Part shown: positions 1-8,580 of the stretch, one piece after another
How the letters are laid out: each line of letters opens with the position of its first letter
Numbering within the stretch: the first letter of the stretch is position 1
Source: Alphaproteobacteria bacterium
GTDB lineage: Bacteria > Pseudomonadota > Alphaproteobacteria > Rhizobiales > Beijerinckiaceae
Direction: 5' to 3'
Assembly: GCA_016869595.1 (NCBI GenBank)
Contig: VGDT01000027.1
Coordinates: forward strand, 1-40,943
Length of the DNA stretch: 40,943 nucleotides
Program-made: the position numbers and the translations under genes
The notes under the pieces: generated by a model
Databases searched by the model: none
Told to the model about the DNA's origin: nothing
What the model saw: the letters and a program-made list of their open reading frames with translations, nothing else

Positions 1-1410
1 CACTCGAAGGGCGGCGCGACACAAGGGGCCTATCCGCTACATCCGGGCGAATCCGCGCAGGGCGGCGGCGCTTCCGATTATGCGCATAGCGCCCACCCGT
101 CTCGCGGCGCCGACGCGGTTTATGCCACCCCGAAAGACCGGCGTCACGAACCCGCCGCGACGCGTCATCTCTTCGATCCCTATCGGGTCAAGCGCGACTT
201 CCCGATCCTCAATCAAAGCGTCAACGGTCGACAACTTATCTGGCTCGACAACGCCGCGACGACGCAAAAGCCGCAGTCGGTGATCGACCGGCTCGCCTAT
301 TTCTACGAATATGAAAACTCCAATATTCATCGCGCCGCCCATACGCTCGCGGCGCGCGCGACCGACGCCTATGAGGAGGCGCGTGAGAAGGTCCGCCGCT
401 TCCTGAAGGCGCCGAACGTCAAGGACATTATCTTCGTTCGCGGCGCTACGGAGGGCATCAATCTCGTCGCGCAGAGCTGGGGCCGACGCAATGTGCGTGA
501 AGGCGACGAGATCGTCGTCTCGCATCTCGAACATCACGCCAACATCGTGCCGTGGCAGATGCTATGTTCCGAGAAAGGCGCGAAGCTGCGCGTTGCGCCC
601 GTCGACGACCGCGGCGCGCTCATCCTCGATGAATATGAAAAGCTCTTGAATCCGAAGACGCGAATCGTCGCGATCTCGCAGGTCTCGAATGCGCTCGGCA
701 CGATTACGCCCGTAAGCGAGATCACCGCGGCGGCGCATCGCTATGGCGCCTGCGTCCTTGTCGATGGCGCGCAATCGGTTTCGCATATGCCGGTTGACGT
801 GCAGTCGATCGGCTGCGACTTCTTCGTCTTCTCCGGCCACAAAGTGTTCGGCCCGACCGGCATCGGCGTCGTTTACGGCAAGGACGCCGTGCTCGAACAT
901 CTCGATCCGTGGCAGGGCGGCGGCAATATGATCGCCGACGTCACTTTCGAAAAGACGGCCTATCAGGGACCGCCGGAACGTTTCGAGGCCGGCACCGGCA
1001 ATATCGCCGACGCTGTCGGTCTTGGCGCGGCGCTCGACTATGTCGAGCGCATTGGCATGGATGTGATCGCGCGCTACGAGCACGATCTTCTCGTCTATGC
1101 GACCGAAAAGATGAGGACCGTGCCGGGGCTGACCCTTATCGGCACGGCGCCGGAGAAAGCCTCGGCGCTCTCCTTCACGCTCGACGGACATGATTCGCAG
1201 GAGGTCGGCAAGGCGCTCGATCGCGAAGGGATCGCCGTTCGCGCCGGCCATCACTGCGCGCAGCCGATCCTTCGCCGCTTTGGTCTTGAAGCGACCGTGC
1301 GCCCGTCGCTCGCCTTCTACAACACTTGCGACGATGTAGACGCCCTGGTCGCGACGCTGCGCCAACTGCAGGCTGGAAATTCTCATCTGCGAAGATCCGC
1401 TGGCGGATGA
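1..1410 (+). CDS. sufS: SufS-type cysteine desulfurase with N-terminal extension (5' partial; probable encapsulin cargo)
   Basis: PLP-dependent class-V aminotransferase fold that takes sulfur from cysteine as a persulfide. The frame is open to the left edge and has no usable start before base 280, which already lies inside the fold, so the gene begins outside. Visible codons 1-60 are a low-complexity G/S/A/H/P stretch. The enzyme domain begins near YRVKRDFPIL and LDNAATTQKP. The PLP lysine is in SGHKVFGPTG (AAA at 841) and the catalytic Cys in RAGHHCAQP (TGC at 1255). The C-terminus has RPSLAFYNTCDDVDAL. Ordinary SufS starts a few residues before the RxDFPIL motif. A long disordered N-terminus is the hallmark of cysteine desulfurase cargo of family 2A encapsulins. 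No other suf genes follow. The enzyme call is firm; the cargo role is inferred. Confidence 0.9.
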   Translation, partial: HSKGGATQGAYPLHPGESAQGGGASDYAHSAHPSRGADAVYATPKDRRHEPAATRHLFDPYRVKRDFPILNQSVNGRQLIWLDNAATTQKPQSVIDRLAYFYEYENSNIHRAAHTLAARATDAYEEAREKVRRFLKAPNVKDIIFVRGATEGINLVAQSWGRRNVREGDEIVVSHLEHHANIVPWQMLCSEKGAKLRVAPVDDRGALILDEYEKLLNPKTRIVAISQVSNALGTITPVSEITAAAHRYGACVLVDGAQSVSHMPVDVQSIGCDFFVFSGHKVFGPTGIGVVYGKDAVLEHLDPWQGGGNMIADVTFEKTAYQGPPERFEAGTGNIADAVGLGAALDYVERIGMDVIARYEHDLLVYATEKMRTVPGLTLIGTAPEKASALSFTLDGHDSQEVGKALDREGIAVRAGHHCAQPILRRFGLEATVRPSLAFYNTCDDVDALVATLRQLQAGNSHLRRSAGG

Positions 1411-1447
1411 GCTGATTTATAGGAACGGCGCGCGCTGGCTGTTGGGC

Positions 1448-1702
1448 TTAATCATCCTCAAGCCGTAAACAAGAAAAGTCGCGGTCTGAGAAGCCGTAAC
1501 GCCAGTTCTTAAGATCGGAGAGATAGCCCCGCGGATAAGGAAACCGACAATCTCCGGCGTAGGGCGTCGGTTGAGCCCTTCCATACCAGCCAGGCCGGCC
1601 TCCATAATATCCAGGATACTGAGCAAACGCTGAACTTGCTGCGACGGCTGTCAGCGCCACGGCCAACGCGCCCGCAAGGAGATATTGCTTATTCGGTCGC
1701 AT
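1448..1702 (-). CDS. Small secreted Tyr/Gly/Pro-rich protein
   Basis: 84-aa hypothetical protein. The chosen ATG (1700-1702) has a GGGAGG ribosome site six bases upstream, and the longer upstream reading lacks such a site. Residues 1-28 form a signal peptide (MRPNKQYLLAGALAVALTAV, then ASSAFA), with likely cleavage after AFA. The mature part is rich in Tyr, Gly, Pro and Arg and carries two Cys (CRFPYPRGY and FSCLRLEDD), which could form one disulfide. It is convergent with the desulfurase gene and divergent from ftsY. It resembles the small exported protein at 36588-36839 only in general style. Function unknown. Confidence 0.65.
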   Translation of the reverse strand: MRPNKQYLLAGALAVALTAVAASSAFAQYPGYYGGRPGWYGRAQPTPYAGDCRFPYPRGYLSDLKNWRYGFSDRDFSCLRLEDD

Positions 1703-1906
1703 GGCTCGCCTCCCGTCGAGTCCTTTGATGCGAGAACAACCCCGGCGTCCTCGAGGATGTTCCGGCCCCCCGCGGCGAGCAGGGGCCGCTTCGTAACGCT
1801 GGCGCATCGCGCGAACACGTCTGGCGCCGCGCGCGCCGTAAGAAGGTCCATCCGCTGGCCCTTTCGGCGCAACTCGTGTAGGTCATGCCAAAAATTCGGG
1901 GAGCGG

Positions 1907-2950
1907 ATGAGCCAGGAAGCGGAAGGCAAGAAGCGCGGCATGTTTTCGCGTCTTTTCGGCGGCGGCCCGAGCGAACCCGAGCCGGAAGCGGCGCCCCAGG
2001 CGGAGGAGGAAGGGCGTTCTTGGTGGTCGCGCCTGTCCGGCGGGCTGTCCCGAACCTCGCAAGCAATCACCCAGGGCGTCACGGACGTCTTCACCAAGCG
2101 TAAGCTCGACGCGCTAACCCTCGAAGAGCTTGAGGACGTGTTGCTGCGGGCCGACCTTGGCGTTGGCGCCGCGACCCGCATCACCGAGGCGGTCGGCAAG
2201 GCGCGCTACGAGCGCGACATTGACCCTGAGGAGGTGCGCGAAATCCTCGCGAACGAAGTCGAGCGCGTTCTGGAGCCGGTCGCCGAGCCGCTGATCGTGG
2301 ATGAAAGCAAACGACCCTTCATTATCCTCGTTGTGGGCGTCAACGGCTCTGGCAAGACGACGACGATCGCCAAGCTCGCCGCAAAGTGGACCTGCGAGGG
2401 CAAGTCGGTGGTGCTTGCGGCAGGCGACACATTCCGCGCCGCCGCGGTCGAGCAGCTCAAGGTCTGGGGCGCGCGGCTCGGCGCCGAAGTCGTTTCAGGC
2501 GCGGAAGGGGCCGATGCGGCGGGACTCGCCTTCGACGCGATCAAGCGGGCGAAGGAGCAGGGCGCCGACATTCTGCTCATGGACACGGCAGGGCGGCTTC
2601 AGAATCGCGCCGAGCTGATGGCCGAGCTTGAAAAAATCGTTCGCGTGATGAAAAAAGCGGAAGCCGAGGCGCCGCACGCCGTGCTGCTCGTTCTGGACGC
2701 CACCGTCGGACAGAACGCGCTGCAGCAAGTGGATGTCTTCGAACGCGTCGCTGGCGTCACCGGGCTCGTGATGACCAAGCTCGACGGCACGGCGCGGGGC
2801 GGGATTCTCGTCGCCATCGCCGAGACTTACGGCCTGCCGATCCATTTTATCGGGGTTGGCGAAGGCGCCGAGGACCTGGAGCCATTTGCGGCGCGCGACT
2901 TTGCGCGGGCGATTGCGGGGCTTGACGAGACGTCAGAGGCGGAAAGCTAG
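1907..2950 (+). CDS. ftsY: FtsY, signal recognition particle receptor GTPase
   Basis: SRP receptor that docks ribosome-SRP complexes at the inner membrane and hydrolyses GTP with Ffh. 347 aa from the ATG at 1907; the open frame runs further upstream, but this Met starts the acidic N-terminal A region ([16 protein letters not shown]) expected of FtsY. The N domain helices follow (about 60-125), then the G domain: P-loop [10 protein letters not shown] (144-153), DTFRAAA (174-180), DTAGR (226-230) and [10 protein letters not shown] near 300. Followed after six bases by yciB, so the two are probably co-transcribed. Confidence 0.96.
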   Translation: MSQEAEGKKRGMFSRLFGGGPSEPEPEAAPQAEEEGRSWWSRLSGGLSRTSQAITQGVTDVFTKRKLDALTLEELEDVLLRADLGVGAATRITEAVGKARYERDIDPEEVREILANEVERVLEPVAEPLIVDESKRPFIILVVGVNGSGKTTTIAKLAAKWTCEGKSVVLAAGDTFRAAAVEQLKVWGARLGAEVVSGAEGADAAGLAFDAIKRAKEQGADILLMDTAGRLQNRAELMAELEKIVRVMKKAEAEAPHAVLLVLDATVGQNALQQVDVFERVAGVTGLVMTKLDGTARGGILVAIAETYGLPIHFIGVGEGAEDLEPFAARDFARAIAGLDETSEAES

Positions 2951-2956
2951 AGACAG

Positions 2957-3559
2957 ATGACTCAAGGAACGGCCATCGCGGCAAAAAGAAAGCTTAATCC
3001 CTGGCTGAAGCTCGCACTGGAATTAGGGCCGCTTCTGCTTTTCTTCGTCGTCAACTCCAAATACGGCATTTTCGCCGCGACCGGCGTTCTGATGGCCGGC
3101 GTCGTGCTTACCCTCGCCGTCTCCTGGGCGATCACGCGGCACCTGCCGGCGATGCCCGTCGTCACCGCCGTTCTGGTGCTGGTCTTCGGCTCGCTGACCT
3201 ATTTTCTGCACGACGAAACCTTCATCAAGCTGAAGGTCACAATCCTTTATACGCTTTTCGGCGCAGGTCTGATCGGCGCGCTTTATTTCGGCAAGCTGCT
3301 GCTGCCGATCGTTTTCGACATGGCGATCCATATCGACGACGCCGGCTGGCGCAAGCTCACCTGGCGCTGGGGGCTTTTCTTTTTCGCGCTCGCCGGGCTC
3401 AACGAAATCCTGCGCCGCATTCTGACGACCGACGATTGGGTAAATTTCAAAGTCTTTGGCATATTGCCGCTGACGCTCATCTTCGCGCTGACCCAGGCGC
3501 CGCTGATCATGCGCCATGAAATCCGCCCCGAGGACGAAGATCCGGAAGCGCATTTTTAA
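2957..3559 (+). CDS. yciB: YciB/IspZ-family inner-membrane septation protein
   Basis: 200-aa polytopic inner-membrane protein of the intracellular septation protein A family, linked to cell-envelope and division functions. Hydrophobic segments are visible around residues 16-32, 38-54, 60-78, 88-108, 133-152 and 163-182. Family signatures include GPLLLFFVVNSKYGIF near the N-terminus and WRKLTWRWGLFFFALAGLNE in the second half, followed by FKVFGILPLTLIFAL. It starts six bases after ftsY, an arrangement common in Rhizobiales. The ATG at 2957 is the only sensible start. Confidence 0.92.
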   Translation: MTQGTAIAAKRKLNPWLKLALELGPLLLFFVVNSKYGIFAATGVLMAGVVLTLAVSWAITRHLPAMPVVTAVLVLVFGSLTYFLHDETFIKLKVTILYTLFGAGLIGALYFGKLLLPIVFDMAIHIDDAGWRKLTWRWGLFFFALAGLNEILRRILTTDDWVNFKVFGILPLTLIFALTQAPLIMRHEIRPEDEDPEAHF

Positions 3560-3686
3560 GGTCCGGTGCCGCGCCGTCATTCGGCAAGGTTTTTCGCGCC
3601 CGCACGCTGTCAATTGTGCCTGGGTTGCAATCCACGCCCGTTCGGGCGAATAGAGTCACAGGCTTATCGGGGGCTGAGTCGAATCC

Positions 3687-3830
3687 TTGCCCAGTCTTAT
3701 CCGTTTTTTGATCGTCGTCGCCGCCGTCGTCGCCATCGTCTATGGTGCCATGATTGCGCTCGTCTCCTATGTGACGCCGCAGCCGCGCCAGATGACCTAT
3801 ACGATACCTGCGCAGCGGCTGAATAAATGA
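3687..3830 (+). CDS. 47-aa single-pass membrane protein, TTG start
   Basis: Short frame reading MPSLIRFLIVVAAVVAIVYG, then AMIALVSYVTPQPRQMTYTI and PAQRLNK. It has one transmembrane helix (about residues 6-28) and a short polar tail with a PxPRxMT motif. An in-frame stop at 3675-3677 leaves the TTG at 3687 as the only start that covers the helix; there is no good Shine-Dalgarno, so the start is uncertain. Small proteins of this shape (short helix, PQPRxM tail) are recalled just before xerD in other Rhizobiales, which supports it as a real gene. It ends 49 bases before xerD. Function unknown. Confidence 0.6.
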   Translation: MPSLIRFLIVVAAVVAIVYGAMIALVSYVTPQPRQMTYTIPAQRLNK

Positions 3831-3879
3831 AGTAGTCATCTCCGCCGCGCGGGCGGAATGACGTTGTGGAGTTGAGCGC

Positions 3880-4833
3880 ATGAAAGCCGGCGCCGCCCGC
3901 CAGCTCGACGCTTTTCTCGACATGCTCGCCGCGGAGCGCGGCGCGGCGCGCAACACGCAGGACGCCTACCGGCGCGACCTTTCCGATTACATCGCCCATC
4001 TTTCCACGAGCGGCGGAGATCCCGGCGGCGCCACGACGGAAGATATTCGCGCCTATCTCGCGTCCTTGGAGCCGCGCGGCATGTCTGCGGCGACGGTGGC
4101 GCGGCGCATTTCGGCGATTCGTCAGTTCCACAAATTTCTCTATGTCGACGGGCGTCGCAGCGACGATCCGGCGGCGTCGCTCGACGGACCGCGGAGGCGG
4201 CGCAGCGCGCCGGGCGTGTTCTCCACGGCCGAAATCGATCGCCTGCTCGCTGTCGCGAGCGAGGGGCTCGATGACGAGAGCCGGCCAGCGCCCGATCGGC
4301 TCCGCGCGGCGCGTCTCTATGCGCTGCTCGAAACGCTCTACGCCACTGGCCTGCGCGTCTCCGAACTCGTTTCGCTGCCAAAAAGCGCCGCGCATGCGCG
4401 CGATCCCTTCCTCACCATCCGCGGCAAGGGCGGGCGCGAGCGCCTCACGCCGCTGACGGATCGCGCACGCCGCGCGCTTCTCGCCTATCGCAAGCTGCTA
4501 GAGGCGACGGCGCCGGGGCGGGCGGGCTCAGCCTTTCTCTTCCCTGCCGACAGCGACAGCGGCCATCTTACGCGCCAGGCCTTCGCCCGCGATCTCAAGG
4601 CGCTCGCGAGCGCCGCCGGGCTGCGTGCGGCCGACATGCACCCGCATGCGCTGCGTCACGCCTTTGCAAGCCATCTGCTGCAGAATGGCGCCGATCTGCG
4701 CGTGGTGCAGGAGCTTCTGGGTCACGCCGACATTTCGACGACGCAAATCTACACCCATGTGCTCGACGAGCGCATGCGGGCGATGGTGCGCGATCTGCAT
4801 CCGCTGTCGGACTTGACCGAGAAATCGCGCTGA
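3880..4833 (+). CDS. xerD: Tyrosine recombinase XerD
   Basis: Site-specific recombinase that resolves chromosome dimers at dif with XerC under FtsK control. 317 aa. The N-terminal SAM-like core-binding domain covers residues 7-95 (DAYRRDLSDY) and the catalytic domain about 112-300. All catalytic residues are present: R159 (GLRVSEL), K183 (RGKGGRERL), H256 and R259 (HALRHAF), H282 (LGHADI) and Y291 (TQIYTHV). The ATG at 3880 has GGAG 10 bases upstream. It is a housekeeping recombinase, not an integrase: there is no island boundary here and the N-terminus is of the Xer type. Confidence 0.95.
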   Translation: MKAGAARQLDAFLDMLAAERGAARNTQDAYRRDLSDYIAHLSTSGGDPGGATTEDIRAYLASLEPRGMSAATVARRISAIRQFHKFLYVDGRRSDDPAASLDGPRRRRSAPGVFSTAEIDRLLAVASEGLDDESRPAPDRLRAARLYALLETLYATGLRVSELVSLPKSAAHARDPFLTIRGKGGRERLTPLTDRARRALLAYRKLLEATAPGRAGSAFLFPADSDSGHLTRQAFARDLKALASAAGLRAADMHPHALRHAFASHLLQNGADLRVVQELLGHADISTTQIYTHVLDERMRAMVRDLHPLSDLTEKSR

Positions 4834-4918
4834 GCCCTTCGCATGCCTTTTTCTCATTGAATGTTGGGACGGGCGCAACGTAAGCTTTTCCGCGCATCAA
4901 CGACCGAGGAGCCTGGCG

Positions 4919-5506
4919 ATGGCGAAGAACGCGATGGACTTTCGACCGCAAGAAGAGAATGTCGCCTATATCGGCGCCGGCGTGACGCTCAAGGGCGAAA
5001 TCTCGGCCTCCGATCTCATCATCGTCGACGGCGCGATCGAAGGCGACGTTTCCGCGCGCGTCATTCAGGTGGGGCAGGGCGGCGTCATCCGCGGCAATGT
5101 CAGCGCCACGGAAGCCGACGTCAGCGGCTGGATTTCCGATCATATCGAGATCAAGCAGTTGCTCGTCGTTCGCGCCAGTGGACGCGTCGAGGGGAAAGTC
5201 ACCTATGGCGAGATTGAGCTCGAGAAGGGCGCCGTCATCGCCGGTGACGTGACGGCTCTTGAGGACTATCGCGCCGCGAAGCCCGTTCCAGCGGCGAAGG
5301 CGGGCGGCGCGCGCGCCGAACGCGTGGATGTCGCAGCCGCGCTGCCGAAACCTTCGACCTCGTCGATCGACCGCATCAATGAGGCGGTGCGCAGCGCCAC
5401 AGGCGCCAAGGGCGCCAAGGGGGCTTTGTATCTCGCCGCTGGCGGCGAGGGAAAGCGCGTTCCGACGCGCGCGCTCATCGGCCGCAAAGCTTCGGCGGGC
5501 GCCTGA
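4919..5506 (+). CDS. bacA: Bactofilin (polymer-forming cytoskeletal protein)
   Basis: 195 aa with the bactofilin beta-helix (DUF583) at about residues 14-120. The repeats are visible as turns such as YIGAGVTLKGEISASDLIIV, DGAIEGDVSARVIQVGQGGV and GKVTYGEIELEKGAVIAGDV. The C-terminal tail (about 120-195) is Ala/Lys-rich and probably disordered, as is usual. Bactofilins polymerise without nucleotide at the inner membrane and organise peptidoglycan synthesis or polar structures. GAGGAG lies seven bases before the ATG. Free-standing gene between xerD and tRNA-Glu; no M23 peptidase neighbour, which often accompanies bactofilins. Confidence 0.92.
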   Translation: MAKNAMDFRPQEENVAYIGAGVTLKGEISASDLIIVDGAIEGDVSARVIQVGQGGVIRGNVSATEADVSGWISDHIEIKQLLVVRASGRVEGKVTYGEIELEKGAVIAGDVTALEDYRAAKPVPAAKAGGARAERVDVAAALPKPSTSSIDRINEAVRSATGAKGAKGALYLAAGGEGKRVPTRALIGRKASAGA

Positions 5507-5553
5507 GAGCAGTTGCTCGGCAGGCGCCGGCGGTCTATAGAACGCTCCTTCCC

Positions 5554-5629
5554 GCTCCCTTCGTCTAGCGGTCTAGGACGTCGCCCTCTCACGGCGAAAA
5601 CAGGGGTTCGAGTCCCCTAGGGAGCGCCA
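5554..5629 (+). tRNA. tRNA-Glu (anticodon CTC)
   Basis: Cloverleaf folded by eye. Acceptor stem GCTCCCT (5554-5560) pairs with AGGGAGC (5619-5625), then discriminator G and encoded CCA (5627-5629). The anticodon stem TCGCC/GGCGA encloses loop CTCTCAC, giving anticodon CTC, which reads GAG. The T arm CAGGGGTTCGAGTCCCCT is complete with GTTCGAGTC. No integrase gene or duplicated 3' end was seen beside it, although tRNA genes are common integration sites and a rearranged zone starts about 150 bases downstream. Confidence 0.95.
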
Positions 5630-5781
5630 GCAAACGCGATACGAAACGCCGGAAGATCGGCTCCCACTTGCGCGAAGATTGTCGCGCGACCTCGCCGAAT
5701 TCGCTGGAAGTTAAATACAGTGATCAGGAGAGCAGCGCGCACGCCGCCCGGCCAGATTCACGTCTCCTTTTCGCAGCGCTT

Positions 5782-6162
5782 CTACTGCGGGGCGGTGATA
5801 ATGCCGACGCCGCGGTCAAGCGGCGTAGCGGTCGCCGCCAGCTCTTTGGCGCGTGCGTGTGCGATTAGACTGTGAATCACGAGATTAGCCGACGCATTGA
5901 CGTTCCCCGACGCGCGCAGCGATTGCCACCAAAGGGCGGACACGCCGGCGACGTGCGGGCATGCCATGCTGGTGCCGCTCATCGTCATCAGGCCCCCGCC
6001 CGGCTGCGCCGAGAGAATGTCGACGCCCGGCGCAGCGATTTGAGCCGGGGTGTTCGAAAAGTGGGCCACATCGTACGTGCCATCGATGTTTTTCGTCAGC
6101 GCAGCCACCGAGACGACATCATTGGCTGCAGCCGGCAGAGAGGCTGCGACCGTGTATTGGGG
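5782..6162 (-). pseudogene. Subtilisin-like serine protease (S8), 3' fragment
   Basis: The minus-strand frame encodes about 126 residues matching only the C-terminal third of a subtilase: [20 protein letters not shown], then [18 protein letters not shown] and the catalytic-serine motif [18 protein letters not shown], ending ITAPQ and a stop. The Asp and His parts of the catalytic triad are missing. Upstream on the same strand, at 6163, subtilase similarity stops abruptly; the frame stays open to 6999 but there it is only the antisense of the barrel gene. There is no start codon or signal peptide of its own. A truncated remnant, probably not functional. Confidence 0.8.
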
Positions 6163-6174
6163 CGAAAGCTTTCG
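6163..6174. repeat. 12-bp perfect palindrome at the pseudogene junction
   Basis: CGAAAGCTTTCG is a perfect palindrome. Subtilase coding similarity ends at 6162 on its left, and barrel similarity resumes at about 6172 on its right. It may be the footprint of the inversion or end joining that created the junction, or chance. Confidence 0.6.
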
Positions 6175-6951
6175 TTCCCTGCGGGTTTGAATGCGGGCGG
6201 CGCATGGAACGCGAGCGCTGCGACCAACTTCGCCTCGGCGCCGCTTCTGATCAATGGCGCCGATAACGTTGCGTGGGCGGCGGCTATGGCGATCGCAGGC
6301 ACGGGCAGCCTCTCGACGAATAACGCCGGTTTCATCGGAGGCGGACAGCTCGGTTATGATCTGCAGGTTAGCGATCGCCTTCTTGCGGGAATTGAGACTG
6401 ACGTTCAAGGACTCGCCGGCGCCAACAACAATGCCGCCGCAGTGACGCTTTCGCCCACGCCATTGTCGTCGGCGGGGCTCAACCTCCTGACCAGCGTGGC
6501 GAGCGGCAAGTCGCTCGATTTTCTCGGCACTGTGCGTGCTCGGCTTGGCTATCTCGTAACGCCGACCCTGCTGGCTTACGCGACCGGCGGACTTGCTTAT
6601 GGCCATGCGACGTCCACGACGAGTTTCTTCCAACACGTGCCCAATGATTTCCCCGGCTTCTTGCTGATCGGCGCCAGCCAGGGACGATTTTCGGACATGC
6701 GGCTCGGTTGGACGGCCGGCGGCGGATTGGAATGGATGTTCTGGCCGCAGTGGAGCGCCAAGATCGAATATCTGTTTTACGGTCTTGGCGTGGCCGCCTA
6801 TCCAGTCGCAGTGACCACGGATTGGCAGGTTACGAATCTCTTGGTCGCCAGCGCCACTCAAGCGCGCGCGCGCTTCGACGGTCATATCGTTCGCGCTGGC
6901 GTCAACTACCACTTCAATTGGGGCGCCGCGCCAGTCGTTGCGAAATACTGA
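6163..6951 (+). pseudogene. Outer-membrane beta-barrel protein (Omp25/Omp31-like), 5'-truncated
   Basis: The plus frame encodes the body of an alphaproteobacterial barrel of the OMP_b-brl type. It starts directly at [14 protein letters not shown], where the family normally has [15 protein letters not shown] after its signal peptide. Further signatures are [64 protein letters not shown] and the closing [13 protein letters not shown] near the end. The frame stays open upstream to 5872, but that part is antisense to the subtilase fragment and has no signal peptide. Without export signal and first strand it is unlikely to reach the outer membrane. Confidence 0.78.
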
Positions 6952-7295
6952 AGCTGGGCCAAAAAAAGCGCCCGGCCAGGTCGGTCGAGCGCAGTCCAAG
7001 GGGGAGAGGGAGCTCCTTACGGGTGGAAAACCCGGCGGGCTAAGAATTGTTCCAAAGCGTGCAACATTCGCCTGTGAACGCCGCGACCTAGATCGTCGAA
7101 AACCTCGAACCTTTCATTTTGTCGAGTCGTCGTTTCTCAAACTGCGCGTCGTCGTTTGATCCGGGCGCGCCTTTCCCGATAGAATTGCCTTTCTCCCGCG
7201 ACTCCCCGTCTCCTTGACGAGACGGCTCCGTCTATGCCTTTTGGCCGCGATTAAGTCCGCGCCGGCCCGTTATTGCGCCAGGGAGACGTAAATCC
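6952..7295 (+). promoter_or_regulatory. Intergenic gap and probable sucC 5' region
   Basis: 344 bases without a gene. A 7-bp perfect stem, CCGTCTC (7206-7212) with GAGACGG (7219-7225) around a 6-base loop, lies about 70 bases before sucC. It has no T-tract, so it is more likely a leader structure than a terminator. A 17-bp sequence at 7244-7260 recurs exactly after sucC at 8648-8664. The sucC ribosome site is AGGGAGA near 7281. No clear -35/-10 pair was picked out. Confidence 0.4.
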
Positions 7296-8498
7296 ATGAA
7301 CATCCATGAATATCAGGCCAAGGCCGTTCTGCGCGAATTCGGCGCGCCTGTCGCCGATGGCGTCGCCGTTCTGCGCGCCGAGGACGCGCGCACGGCGGCC
7401 GGAAAGCTCCCTGGCCCGGTCTATGTGGTGAAGGCGCAGATCCACGCTGGCGGGCGCGGCAAGGGCAAGTTCAAGGAAGCGAGCGCTGGCGAGAAGGGCG
7501 GCGTGCGCATCGCCAAATCGATCGACGAGGCCGAAGCCTTCGCCAAAGAGATGCTCGGCGCGACGCTCGTGACGCTGCAGACCGGCGACGCCGGCAAGCA
7601 AGTCAATCGCCTCTACATCGAAGACGGCGCCGACATCGACAAGGAATTCTATCTCTCGATGCTGATCGACCGCTCGACGTCGCGCATCGCCTATGTGGTC
7701 TCGACCGAAGGCGGCATGGACATTGAGAAAGTGGCGCATGACACGCCCGAGAAGATCGTGACCTTTTCGGTCGATCCGGCGACGGGGCTGATGCCGCATC
7801 ACGGCCGCCGAGTCGCCGCCGCGCTCAGCCTTACCGGCGATCTCGCCAAGCAGGCGGGAGAACTCACCGAAAAGCTCTACGCCGCCTTCGTCGCCAAGGA
7901 CATGGAGCTTCTCGAAATCAATCCGCTGATCGTCACCAAGGACGGCAGACTGCGCTGCCTCGACGCCAAAGTGAGCTTCGAGAACAACGCCCTCTATCGC
8001 CACCCCGACATGGTCGATCTGCGCGACAAGAGCGAGGAGGACGAAAAGGAGATCGAGGCGTCGAAATACGACCTCGCTTACATCTCGCTCCCCGGCAATA
8101 TCGGCTGCATGGTCAATGGCGCCGGCCTCGCCATGGCGACGATGGACATCATCAAGCTCTACGGCGAGTTTCCGGCGAACTTCCTCGACGTTGGCGGCGG
8201 CGCCACGACCGAGAAGGTGACCGCCGCGTTCAAGATCATTACCGCCGATCCGAACGTGAAGGGCATTCTCGTCAATATTTTCGGCGGCATCATGCGTTGC
8301 GACACCATCGCCGAAGGCGTGATCGCGGCGGTCAAGGAAGTTGGCCTCAAAGTGCCGCTCGTGGTGCGGCTTGAGGGCACCAATGTCGATCTCGGCAAGA
8401 AGATCATCAATGAGTCGGGCTTAAACGTCATTCCCGCTGACGATCTCGACGACGCGGCGCAGAAGATCGTCGGCGCGATCCGGGCTGCAGCGGCGTAA
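7296..8498 (+). CDS. sucC: Succinyl-CoA synthetase (ADP-forming) beta subunit
   Basis: TCA-cycle enzyme subunit converting succinyl-CoA to succinate with formation of ATP. 400 aa: ATP-grasp domain from [19 protein letters not shown], nucleotide motif [16 protein letters not shown] (about 46-61), metal-site region [15 protein letters not shown] (about 205-219), and the CoA-ligase domain with [25 protein letters not shown] and [11 protein letters not shown]. The sequence is closer to SucC than to malate thiokinase MtkA of the serine cycle (compare KGGVRIAKS in the ATP-grasp part), but the two are paralogues. The alpha subunit gene sucD, normally next, is absent here. Confidence 0.92.
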   Translation: MNIHEYQAKAVLREFGAPVADGVAVLRAEDARTAAGKLPGPVYVVKAQIHAGGRGKGKFKEASAGEKGGVRIAKSIDEAEAFAKEMLGATLVTLQTGDAGKQVNRLYIEDGADIDKEFYLSMLIDRSTSRIAYVVSTEGGMDIEKVAHDTPEKIVTFSVDPATGLMPHHGRRVAAALSLTGDLAKQAGELTEKLYAAFVAKDMELLEINPLIVTKDGRLRCLDAKVSFENNALYRHPDMVDLRDKSEEDEKEIEASKYDLAYISLPGNIGCMVNGAGLAMATMDIIKLYGEFPANFLDVGGGATTEKVTAAFKIITADPNVKGILVNIFGGIMRCDTIAEGVIAAVKEVGLKVPLVVRLEGTNVDLGKKIINESGLNVIPADDLDDAAQKIVGAIRAAAA

Positions 8499-8521
8499 TT
8501 TTAGGGAGCCGACAAGTTCGT

Positions 8522-8580
8522 CCTTCTCCCGTAAACGGGAGAAGGTGGCCCTCGCGTAAAGCGAGGGTCGGATGAGGGCG
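8522..8580 (+). repeat. Family A palindromic repeat, in the sucC-TPR gap
   Basis: Two hairpins in a row: CTTCTCCCG..CGGGAGAAG and CCCTCGC..GCGAGGG, followed by TCGGATGAGGGCG. The same unit recurs at 22038-22196 and, in degenerate form, at 21003-21142, 29582-29630 and 31037-31300. The rest of the 8499-8800 gap holds the second copy of a 17-bp direct repeat (8648-8664) and no gene that I can see. It may also terminate sucC transcription. Confidence 0.75.

Noticed and set aside
3697-4395. 232-codon minus-strand frame over xerD
   Set aside because: Shadow of xerD, which has all catalytic residues.
3880-4833. Phage or island integrase beside tRNA-Glu
   Set aside because: The recombinase is a standard XerD in its usual context, 700 bases from the tRNA, with no duplicated tRNA end.
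5554-5629. tRNA-Glu as active attachment site for the pseudogene region
   Set aside because: No integrase, no repeated 3' tRNA segment and no phage genes were found downstream.
5782-6999. 405-codon open frame on the minus strand as a single protease-like gene
   Set aside because: Only the last 126 codons resemble a protein family. The rest is the antisense of a barrel gene that has its own clear motifs.
7296-8498. Malate thiokinase subunit MtkA of the serine cycle
   Set aside because: The sequence agrees better with SucC in the ATP-grasp part; however the paralogues are close and no partner gene is present to decide.
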